From contig NZ_CP011546.1 in assembly GCF_001021065.1 (NCBI RefSeq), forward strand, positions 744,001-808,000: a stretch of DNA of 64,000 nt, written 5' to 3'. Origin of the DNA: Corynebacterium uterequi (GTDB taxonomy: Bacteria; Actinomycetota; Actinomycetes; Mycobacteriales; Mycobacteriaceae). Both the position numbers and the translations under genes were made by a program. Position 1 is the stretch's first letter. Every line of letters begins with the position of its first letter. The notes under the pieces were generated by a model. The model was not told the origin of the DNA. It was given only the letters and a program-made list of their open reading frames with translations, and ran no database searches. Shown piece by piece: positions 15,778 through 22,990 of the stretch.

Positions 15778-16383
15778 ATGACGACCTTCGCTCGTCGCAT
15801 GGCCGCTGCCGGCATCGCGGTAGCCACACTTACCCTCGGCGGTGCCATGGTGCCCCAGGCGTCGGCGGACACCGCCAGCGTCGGCGCCACGCCGGACGGT
15901 TGGACGCCTGCCCCGAAGCTGCGCCAGGTTCAGCAAGGCCCGCAGCCGGGCACCACGTGCTCTAGGCCCGGCGAGCGCCGCGAGTACGTCGAGCTCGTGG
16001 GATCCTACTACGCCGTCGAGGGCGCGCAGTCCACGTCTAACACCTCCGACGTGGTCATCCCGCTGCAGCAAACCCTGAAGGAAAGCCGCTCCCGGAAGTG
16101 GACCTGGTCGGCCGCCGTGACCGTCAGCCTCACCAAGGAAATCAAGGAGAAGTACTCCTGGGATTACAGCCGTGAGATGGTGTGGTCCATGGGCCAGCGC
16201 GTCGGCCCCTATGATCTCAACCCCGGCGAAAAGGGAACCCTGACCTGGGGCTTCATCATGGACCAGTACACCAGCCAGCCGGTGCGGTGCGCCAATGGTT
16301 CATGGCAGGCCTTCGGCCGAGTCAACAGCGGCAGCGCCCCGCGCGAACGCCACGTCGAGGTCACCATCGAGGACATGGCCTAG
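15778..16383 (+). CDS. Secreted protein, third of three tandem paralogues
   Basis: 201 residues, closest to the first paralogue. Signal peptide MTTFARRMAAAGIAVATLTL with cleavage after ASA near 32. The mature part shows TCSRPGERREYVELVGSYYAVEG, SNTSDVVIPLQQTLKES, WSMGQRVGPYDLNPGE, WGF, VRCANGSW and PRERHVEVTIED, each aligning with the first gene by eye. The ATG at 15778 is preferred over a GTG at 15766 because AGGAAG lies 11 nt upstream and the signal peptide then starts normally. A bifurcated hairpin follows the stop and probably ends the operon. Confidence 0.84.
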   Translation: MTTFARRMAAAGIAVATLTLGGAMVPQASADTASVGATPDGWTPAPKLRQVQQGPQPGTTCSRPGERREYVELVGSYYAVEGAQSTSNTSDVVIPLQQTLKESRSRKWTWSAAVTVSLTKEIKEKYSWDYSREMVWSMGQRVGPYDLNPGEKGTLTWGFIMDQYTSQPVRCANGSWQAFGRVNSGSAPRERHVEVTIEDMA

Positions 16384-16403
16384 CGCATACTCGGAAGGCA
16401 CCG

Positions 16404-16444
16404 ATGCCGCCAACTCATCGTCCGCGATGGGAGGGCGGCATTAG
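16404..16444 (+). terminator. Hairpin after the secreted-paralogue operon
   Basis: ATGCCGCC (16404-16411) pairs with GGCGGCAT (16434-16441), with a nested CATCG/CGATG stem inside. Only a short T stretch follows, so termination is likely but not certain. Confidence 0.5.
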
Positions 16445-16503
16445 GCTTAACGGGGTACCCACGCGCTGAGGCCCTCATTCGGCCCGCTCGTCATCCATTA
16501 CCC

Positions 16504-16521
16504 CACACAAAAGGTTGTGTG
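16504..16521. promoter_or_regulatory. Inverted repeat overlapping the esterase start region
   Basis: CACACAA and TTGTGTG arms with a 4-nt centre end 4 nt before the esterase ATG at 16526. As RNA it would occlude ribosome binding; as DNA it could be an operator. There is no conventional Shine-Dalgarno in this stretch, which makes a regulatory role plausible. Confidence 0.4.
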
Positions 16522-16525
16522 CCTC

Positions 16526-17815
16526 ATGGCCATCCGTCTCCTTGCCGTCGGCGTTCGGCGCCGCTCTGCCCTCGTCCTCGCCGCCGCCGTCGCCGCAAGC
16601 GCAGCACTTGCTCCCAGCAGCGTCCTAGCAGACACTCCAGAACCGGAGGAGAACACATCCTCGCAGCTCGACGAGTCCACGCGAGGATCCTCCGGCTTCC
16701 AGACCTCCAGCGAGGCAGAAAAGACCGCCTCGCTCATCGGACCGGACACGGGCCTATCCGCCTTCGTGTGGACCCCGGAAGGCGAAGACGCGCTCTTTCG
16801 CCGCATCGGACAGAGCGAACTGTCCTCCGGTGCGATCCTCGATGCCCTGGTAGGGGCAGAGGAATCCGGCCTGAGCTCCCTGCTCGAAGCGGAACGCCAA
16901 CCCGTACCCAACCTCCTGCCGACGCGAGACGACATCACCGCCGTGGAATTGGTTTCGCGCACCCCGGAAGCCGGGGGAGTGGAGCGGTGGGTGGTGGCCT
17001 CGCCGTCGATGAAACGCAATGTCGAGGTGCAGGTACGCCCCGCCACGGGCGGCCCGGCGCCGGTGCTGACCCTGCTCGACGGCATCAACTCCCAGAGCAA
17101 CTCCGGCTGGGTGAACCATGGCGCCGTTACCACCGTGTTCGGCGACCAACCCGTCCACCTACTCATGCCCTCCCACGGCGGGGCGTCGATGTACCTGGAC
17201 TGGGATCACCCGGACCCTAACCAGGGCCAACCCAAATGGGACACCTTCATCACGACCGAGCTGCTGCCGCTGGTGGACGCCACCTTGGCGACGAACGGCA
17301 AGCACGCCATCGGCGGGCTGTCCATGGGGGCATCCGGAGCGCTCATGATCGCCAACGCCCACCCCGGTGCCTTCGACGCGGCCTTCGGACTGTCCGGTTG
17401 CTACTCCACGACCGATTCCTTAGGCGCGATGACGGCCGCCGCCATCGTCGGCGACGGCGGCGGGGAGCTGGCCAACCTGTGGGGCGATCCTGCCGGCGCC
17501 ACCGCGGCGCGTTACGACGTCACCGCGGATCCCTCCGGCCTGGCTGACACGCGGGTGTACCTCGCCACGGGAAATGGCGCCTGGCACGACCGGGATCAGC
17601 AAGGGTACGCCGGGACCACCGTCGGTACCGTGAGCGCCGGCAGCTTGCTCGAGCGCGGGGCGATGTCCTGCACCCAGGCGCTCGACGCCCGCCTGGGCGA
17701 GATCGGGCACCCGGACTACCGGGTGCAGTACTACGACCACGGCCTGCACAACTGGGATCACTTCAACGAGGAAGCCGCCCGCGCCTGGGAGGAGATCAAG
17801 GGCGCCCTGATCTAG
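16526..17815 (+). CDS. Mycolyltransferase/antigen 85-type secreted esterase
   Basis: 429-residue secreted alpha/beta hydrolase. The signal peptide (about 1-37, ending SSVLA-DTPEPEE) is followed by an acidic spacer and an unusual segment of about 100 residues before the catalytic domain starts near 145 (RWVVASPSMKRNVEVQV). The order is the one of corynomycolyltransferases: LLDGINSQSNSGW, the nucleophile Ser in GGLSMGASGAL near 266, and a C-terminal His in HNWDHF near 407. Such enzymes move mycolic acids between trehalose mycolates and the arabinogalactan, or esterify proteins. The pre-catalytic segment (about 40-140) is not typical of short Cmt proteins. The ATG at 16526 gives the cleaner signal peptide; GTG 16517 is possible. 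A hairpin sits just before the start. Confidence 0.87.
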   Translation: MAIRLLAVGVRRRSALVLAAAVAASAALAPSSVLADTPEPEENTSSQLDESTRGSSGFQTSSEAEKTASLIGPDTGLSAFVWTPEGEDALFRRIGQSELSSGAILDALVGAEESGLSSLLEAERQPVPNLLPTRDDITAVELVSRTPEAGGVERWVVASPSMKRNVEVQVRPATGGPAPVLTLLDGINSQSNSGWVNHGAVTTVFGDQPVHLLMPSHGGASMYLDWDHPDPNQGQPKWDTFITTELLPLVDATLATNGKHAIGGLSMGASGALMIANAHPGAFDAAFGLSGCYSTTDSLGAMTAAAIVGDGGGELANLWGDPAGATAARYDVTADPSGLADTRVYLATGNGAWHDRDQQGYAGTTVGTVSAGSLLERGAMSCTQALDARLGEIGHPDYRVQYYDHGLHNWDHFNEEAARAWEEIKGALI

Positions 17816-17842
17816 AGACCCCACCCGCGTAGCGTGGGACGC

Positions 17843-18766
17843 GTGACGCCTACGACCCAGCAATTGCACGCCAGCGCCCTGCGCTCCATGCTCCGGGTGG
17901 TCCACGAAACCACCGAACCCACCGACCCATCCGTGGCGCTAGCGGCGGTGGCCGAGCAATTCCGGCGCGGCGACGTCCTCGTGCTCACCGGGGCCGGCGT
18001 GTCCACCGAGTCCGGCATCCCCGATTACCGAGGCCCGGCCGGCTCGCTCACCCGTGGTCGGCCGATGACCTACCAAGAATTTCTTGTCGACCACGCGGCT
18101 CTTCGGCGCTACTGGGCGCGGTCCTATGTTGGCTGGACTCGCATGGCAGCGGCCCGGCCAAACCGAGCCCACTACGGGCTCGTCGAAGTGGAACGCGCCG
18201 GACTGCTCGCAGGACTGATCACCCAGAACGTCGATGGCCTCCATCACGCTGCGGGCCAGAAGCGCGTCGTCGCCCTGCACGGAGATCTCGCCACCGTCGT
18301 GTGCCTGGACTGCGAAGCAAAGGAGCCGCGCTCTCACTTGGGCTTACGCATCGCTGAGGCGAACCCGGGTTATCTCCAAGCCGCCATCGAGCGCGCCGGG
18401 CAGGTCAACCCGGACGGTGACATCGACTTGCCCGAGGACGTCGTCGCCGACTACCGGATGGTGGGGTGCCGACGCTGCGGTTCGGTGCGGCTCAAACCCG
18501 ACGTGGTGTACTTCGGCGAACCGGTGCCGCGGCAGAGAAAGGACGCGATGTCCGCGATGCTCGGCGCCGCCAAGGCGGTGGTGGTGCTGGGCTCGTCGCT
18601 GGCGGTGATGAGCGGGTTTCGGCTGGTCATCGCCGCACAGCGAACAGGTATCCCGGTATCGGTCATCAACGGTGGCCCGGGACGCGCCGACGAGCGCGTC
18701 GACGTGTTGTGGCGGACGAACGTGGGCGACGCGGTGGATGCTCTACTCGATGAACTTGAGCTCTAG
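17843..18766 (+). CDS. Sir2-family NAD-dependent protein deacylase
   Basis: 307-residue sirtuin. NAD-binding GAGVSTESGIPDYRG, TQNVDGLHH, the catalytic His in VALHGDL and the four-cysteine zinc site (CLDC and CRRC) are all present, followed by KPDVVYFGEPVP and the GSSLAV motif. The zinc-site spacing is long, with about 50 residues between Cys pairs. The GTG at 17843 is chosen because TAGCGT ends 7 nt upstream (leaderless). The spacing from the preceding esterase is 27 bp, but the start signals argue for an independent promoter. Targets are unknown. Confidence 0.93.
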   Translation: MTPTTQQLHASALRSMLRVVHETTEPTDPSVALAAVAEQFRRGDVLVLTGAGVSTESGIPDYRGPAGSLTRGRPMTYQEFLVDHAALRRYWARSYVGWTRMAAARPNRAHYGLVEVERAGLLAGLITQNVDGLHHAAGQKRVVALHGDLATVVCLDCEAKEPRSHLGLRIAEANPGYLQAAIERAGQVNPDGDIDLPEDVVADYRMVGCRRCGSVRLKPDVVYFGEPVPRQRKDAMSAMLGAAKAVVVLGSSLAVMSGFRLVIAAQRTGIPVSVINGGPGRADERVDVLWRTNVGDAVDALLDELEL

Positions 18767-18877
18767 GCAGGCAATCACGCGAGCTTTTTCACGGCTACCC
18801 CCAAATCGGGCAGGTATGAGCAAAGACGTGCCCCAAAACCACCCGATCGCATAACCGCAAAGTCGTATAGTTTGCGC

Positions 18878-21595
18878 ATGATCGTACGTCATATGACCCG
18901 GCGTGCCGCGACGATGTCGCTGGTCAGCGCCCTGATGGTGATGTCCTCCGGCGCTGCCTTTGTCCCCGTCCACGCTGAGGAATCCGCCGCGGCCGCCACC
19001 AGCCAACCGGCCGTCGACCAGCCTGCCGCGACACCGGTGAGCGAAACCCCTATAGCGGCGCCACCCACCGAGGAGCCTGCGGCGACCTCGGCCCCCACCG
19101 AGCCCGCCGCCACTCCGGAGGCCACTTCTCCCGCGGAAGAGAATCCCGAAGCGAACGAGCCGGCGGCCGACGCCGAGAAGGACGTCTCCGCCTCCATCAG
19201 TGGTTCCGTCGTGGAGACGAAGCCCGGAGCATGGGAACTGGGTGAGACGATCGGATTCACCGTGAGCGTGAAGAACACCACCGACACGCCTCGTGCCATC
19301 AAGGTCGTGGAGTCCAACCTGAGCAACTACAACGGCTGCCGATGGGGCAGCGTCGCCCCGGGAGAGACCAAGACCTGCACCGCGTCGCACACAGTGGACG
19401 CCACGGACGTTGCGGCCGGGTCGTTTACTCCCAGCGTCACCGTTGACGTCTACGCCAAGCCCTACTACCAGGGACAATCTCAGCGATTGGCGCCGCTGAC
19501 CGGGCCGGCGGTGAACGTCGTCGTGCCTACCGTCGAGATCACCAAGCTCGCCGTAGCCGATGCTGAAGGTACGACGTACAAACCTGGCCACACGCTGCAC
19601 CTCGACGCAACGCTGCACAACCCCAGCGGTGGCGAGGTCTCAATCACCGTCGCCGAAGAGTCGGATATTACCGGCACCTGCGCCGCCCCGACCCTGGGAG
19701 CGGGGCAAGACACCACGTGCGCGCTGTCCTACGCCGTGACGGCAGAAGACATCGAGCTCGGCGAGGCGGAGCTCACGCTTACCGTGACTGGCGGCGACTA
19801 CTCGGACACGAAGACTGTCATAGTCCCCGTGCTGGGGAACTGGGCGCCGGCAACCGCATTCGCGCCGCACAACGCAAATCCTGCCAGCCCGGCCCGCCTC
19901 ACGCCGCTGCAGGTACTCGACGCCCCCACCGGCGAGTACAACATCCGCATCCCGGCGTTGACGACCGCCTCCAACGGAGACGTCCTCGCATCCTACGACC
20001 TGCGCCCGAAGAAGGGCGGCAGCAACAACGGCGGCGACGCCCCCAACACGAACTGGATTGTTCAGCGCCGATCCACGGATAACGGCACGACGTGGGGGCC
20101 GCGCACGGTCATCGCCCGCGGCGGCTTCGGCGAGGACGGTAAGACCCCCACCGGCTACTCCGACCCCTCCTACGTGGTCGACCACGAAACCGGAACCATC
20201 TTCAACTTCCACGTCTATTCCCAGCAGACAGGCGTGGTGGTGAACAACCCGTACTACGAGTACGGCGCCGATGGCCGCATCAACGAAAAGAACCCGAAGA
20301 CCATGAACTTCAACGTCGCGGTCTCCAAAGACAACGGGCGCAGCTGGACCAAGCGCGTCATCACCGCCGACGTCCTGGGAGAGAAGGGCCGCGAGGTCCA
20401 GTCCTGTTTCGCCACCTCCGGCGCCGGCACCCAGAAGATGGCGCAGCCGCACAAGGGGCGCCTCCTGCAGCAGGCTGCCTGCTTTAAGAAGGGCGGTAAG
20501 CAGGTGGTTGCGTTGACGATTTACTCCGATGACCACGGTGCGACCTGGCACTCTGGCGAATTCACGTCGCTTACTGCCGATGCTCCGCAGGGTGGCTCTT
20601 GGCAGTTCGACGAAAACAAGGTGGTCGAGCTGTCCGACGGCACGCTGCTGCTCAACTCCCGTACCCCGTCAGGTGCGGCGAAGGGCCACCGCATCGTAGC
20701 CACCTCCACCGACGGCGGGCAGACCTGGCAGGACTACCGGGTGGACACCGGGGTCATCGACCCGGCCAATAACGCCCAGGTCATCCGGGCGTTCCCCACC
20801 GCCCGCCCGGGCACTCTGCGCTCCAAGGTGCTGCTGTTCTCAAACACGAAGAACGTTAAGGACCGCACCAATGGCACCATCTCACTGTCCTACGACGACG
20901 GCACAACCTGGCCCGTAGCCAAGGAATTCCGCGCCCAGGGCACCGGGTACACCACCATGACCATCCAGGCCGACGGATCCATCGGAATCCTCTACGAGCC
21001 GGACATTTGGAGCAAGGTCGGGTACCAGAACTTCACCCTGTCCTGGCTGGAGCCGAAGCTGGCCACCGAGCCGGCATTCACGTCCGTCGAGGGCTCTATC
21101 ACCGACGGAGTGGAGGTCTCCTTGAAGCTGGCGATGACCGGAGACGACCCGGCGTTGAAGAACACCGTCACCGTAACCGGGCTGCCGAAGGGACTGAGTT
21201 TCAACGCCGAGACCATGACGATTACCGGCCGCACTGCCCTAGGCAACACCGAGCCCAAGGTATTCCCCCTCACCGTGGCGTTCAGTGAGGAAGACGACGG
21301 CACCGGCATTCCGCGGGCGGCTAAGGCTGACTACACCCTCACCGTCAACAAGAACGTCGGCGACAGCGTCACGCCCAAGCCCGAAGAACAAAAGCCTGGC
21401 GATGGGCAAGCTGCGCCCAGCCCCAAGCCGAACCAGGATTCGGACCAGGGCTCGCAGGGGCAGCAGAAGCCAGACAACACCAATCCGGAGCCGGCTGGGT
21501 CCTCGACGGATGCTGCGGGCATCGCCGGGGTGATCGCCAAAGTACTGGGCTTCTTCGGCGACGTGCTGAAGTCCATCTTGTCGATTTTCGGATAG
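18878..21595 (+). CDS. nanH: Secreted modular sialidase (exo-alpha-sialidase)
   Basis: 905-residue exported GH33-type sialidase that should release terminal sialic acid from host glycans. Signal peptide to about residue 32 (VHA-EESA), then a Pro/Ala/Glu/Thr-rich linker to about 105, two beta-sandwich-like domains (about 107-225 and 226-315, each with a paired Cys pattern such as NGCRW...KTC), and the propeller from about 345. The substrate-binding Arg motif is IRIPAL near 355 and five Asp-boxes follow: STDNGTTW, SKDNGRSW, SDDHGATW, STDGGQTW, SYDDGTTW (about 399-678). A later Ig-like domain (about 725-815) and a Pro/Gln-rich linker lead to a hydrophobic C-terminal helix without LPXTG. TATAGT ends 6 nt before the ATG. 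Likely host-interaction factor; nagB lies 5 kb downstream. Confidence 0.92.
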   Translation: MIVRHMTRRAATMSLVSALMVMSSGAAFVPVHAEESAAAATSQPAVDQPAATPVSETPIAAPPTEEPAATSAPTEPAATPEATSPAEENPEANEPAADAEKDVSASISGSVVETKPGAWELGETIGFTVSVKNTTDTPRAIKVVESNLSNYNGCRWGSVAPGETKTCTASHTVDATDVAAGSFTPSVTVDVYAKPYYQGQSQRLAPLTGPAVNVVVPTVEITKLAVADAEGTTYKPGHTLHLDATLHNPSGGEVSITVAEESDITGTCAAPTLGAGQDTTCALSYAVTAEDIELGEAELTLTVTGGDYSDTKTVIVPVLGNWAPATAFAPHNANPASPARLTPLQVLDAPTGEYNIRIPALTTASNGDVLASYDLRPKKGGSNNGGDAPNTNWIVQRRSTDNGTTWGPRTVIARGGFGEDGKTPTGYSDPSYVVDHETGTIFNFHVYSQQTGVVVNNPYYEYGADGRINEKNPKTMNFNVAVSKDNGRSWTKRVITADVLGEKGREVQSCFATSGAGTQKMAQPHKGRLLQQAACFKKGGKQVVALTIYSDDHGATWHSGEFTSLTADAPQGGSWQFDENKVVELSDGTLLLNSRTPSGAAKGHRIVATSTDGGQTWQDYRVDTGVIDPANNAQVIRAFPTARPGTLRSKVLLFSNTKNVKDRTNGTISLSYDDGTTWPVAKEFRAQGTGYTTMTIQADGSIGILYEPDIWSKVGYQNFTLSWLEPKLATEPAFTSVEGSITDGVEVSLKLAMTGDDPALKNTVTVTGLPKGLSFNAETMTITGRTALGNTEPKVFPLTVAFSEEDDGTGIPRAAKADYTLTVNKNVGDSVTPKPEEQKPGDGQAAPSPKPNQDSDQGSQGQQKPDNTNPEPAGSSTDAAGIAGVIAKVLGFFGDVLKSILSIFG

Positions 21596-21698
21596 GAGCC
21601 GGGTGTGGGGCTGTCGGCGGTCGTTTCGAGATTGCCGGCAGCCTGCAAGCTGAGGTTGAGGGCTGTGGCGAGGTGGCAGCCAGTCGGCTGAGAACCAC

Positions 21699-21719
21699 AA
21701 GAGCCGGTTATCGGCTCTT
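21699..21719. terminator. Hairpin downstream of the sialidase gene
   Basis: AAGAGCCG and CGGCTCTT, a perfect 8-bp stem with loop GTTAT, about 100 bp after the sialidase stop and 50 bp beyond the end of the convergent membrane-protein gene. The T stretch is weak; the hairpin could serve both directions. Confidence 0.5.
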
Positions 21720-21771
21720 CACAGTTCTCGATGGCACTGAGTGGTTGGCGTACCAGCGCATATTTTGACTG

Positions 21772-22110
21772 TCATTGGTTCTGTGACTGCTCGCTCGGCG
21801 ACTTGGCAGGGTAGCCCCGCTCCCAGATGGGGCCCTCCTCGGAGAAGCCGAAAACAAAAACGACGACGCAGAAGAGAATAACCCACACAAACGGAGTTAT
21901 TAAAGAGAAGCATCCCAATGCGTAATTACGTCGAAAAAACGCCACAACGAGCCCGTAGATGGGAAACACCACTAGGGAAGCAAACCATATCACGGTCAGC
22001 GGTTTCGGCGTGACGTCGTTTATCCACAGGGTGCATACCCATAGAAGGAGAAGTAACAGCCACGCAATCTCGGTGTGGTACCGAGGCAGCCTCCGTTTCT
22101 TAGCAACCAT
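21772..22110 (-). CDS. Small three-helix membrane protein overlapping the PLA2-like gene
   Basis: 112 residues, no family recognised. After MVAKKRRLPRYH come three hydrophobic helices (about 14-30, 36-57 and 66-88) and a polar tail EEGPIWERGYPAKSPS. The DNA is clearly AT-richer than the rest of the window, with codon use to match. The ATG at 22110 lies inside the end of the PLA2-like gene (11-bp overlap), so the two are translationally coupled; an in-frame ATG at 22128 is the alternative. A small membrane protein coupled to a secreted lipase-like protein might be an immunity or secretion partner, but this rests on position only. Confidence 0.68.
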   Translation of the reverse strand: MVAKKRRLPRYHTEIAWLLLLLLWVCTLWINDVTPKPLTVIWFASLVVFPIYGLVVAFFRRNYALGCFSLITPFVWVILFCVVVFVFGFSEEGPIWERGYPAKSPSEQSQNQ

Positions 22111-22678
22111 GGAATCGCGCCACCGCATTTCTCGCGAGGAAGATGTAAGCTTTATCCAACCTGCTATAACCAGACTTATCGAGCATTGTGAGCGCTTGTA
22201 CGAAAGCTCGGTCGCAGGCGCACACCGGTTCGTCTCGGCTCAGGCAATGGTCGTGGTTTCGGCACGCTAGGTCGGCCAAGTTTTGGGTAGGCCCAAGGCC
22301 GTCGCCAATGGATTGGCATGTTCCGCACCAATTCCACCTAGCATCGAGCCTATAAAGACAATGCCTTGACCGCTGGGAGCGGTCTTGAGATAAGCAGGCT
22401 ATGTCATCACGGTGTTCGACTATGAGTCGATTATATTCGTCGCCAGTGGCGACGAATTCCGCCGATCGGCCATCGATTTCAGCACGCGACTCTGAGAACA
22501 CCAACGTCTCTGCATCAACGTACCGGTCGAAAAACTCGTCCAACTCCTCGGCGACCGCCCGATCCTCTGCAGAAGTTGACGCTACCGGTGCTTCACCGGT
22601 TGTCGCGGACGCGATCCCGGTACCTCCGAACAAGAGACACACGATAAGAATGCCAATCCCCAGCAGTCGTGACACCAC
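22100..22678 (-). CDS. Secreted phospholipase A2-like protein
   Basis: 192 residues with a signal peptide (MVSRLLGIGILIVCLLF..., cleavage after ASA near 25). The C-terminal half looks like a PLA2 fold: a Ca-loop-like WCGTCQSIGDGLGP (about 117-130), LACRNHDHC with the catalytic His-Asp pair (H142, D143) and CACD with the second Asp (D156). About nine cysteines in the mature part suggest disulfides. The canonical CCxxHD is reduced to AC, so activity needs checking. The N-terminal half (26-105) is acidic and unrecognised. GTG start with TAGGGGG upstream. GC content is well below that of its neighbours, suggesting transfer. PLA2-fold proteins act on phospholipids and several are toxins. Confidence 0.78.
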   Translation of the reverse strand: MVSRLLGIGILIVCLLFGGTGIASATTGEAPVASTSAEDRAVAEELDEFFDRYVDAETLVFSESRAEIDGRSAEFVATGDEYNRLIVEHRDDIACLSQDRSQRSRHCLYRLDARWNWCGTCQSIGDGLGPTQNLADLACRNHDHCLSRDEPVCACDRAFVQALTMLDKSGYSRLDKAYIFLARNAVARFHGC

Positions 22679-22990
22679 AGCCCCCTAGCAACAGCGACGG
22701 TACTGAGGATGAGTGTATGCCAGGAGCCGACCGGCCGCCAGCCTTTTGCGCTGATGGTTGGCCCCGTCTATGTCAAGGCGACGTAGGGCGTCCATGGGCG
22801 CATGATCGCGGCGTTCCGGGTGTCAGCCGGGGCTGGCGTCGAGACTGGTGTCGAGACGAGGGTGCGAGAACATAGCTGAACTGAGCTCCTGGATCGGTTC
22901 GGCGGTGTCCACGCATTCGCCGAGGCCGCTTGTCTTGGCCGGGCGCTGACCAAGCATAGGGATGGCATTCAGGATGCGGTGCGCAGATAA
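22679..22990. other. 312-bp gap between the PLA2-like gene and prfC
   Basis: No intact gene is evident. One plus-strand frame (22754-22990) has GC-rich third positions and reads sensibly (for example LLDRFGGVHAFAEAACLG) but is broken by TAG at 22784 and TGA at 22877 and has no recognisable relative. It may be a decayed gene at the boundary of the AT-rich insert, or chance. Confidence 0.35.
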
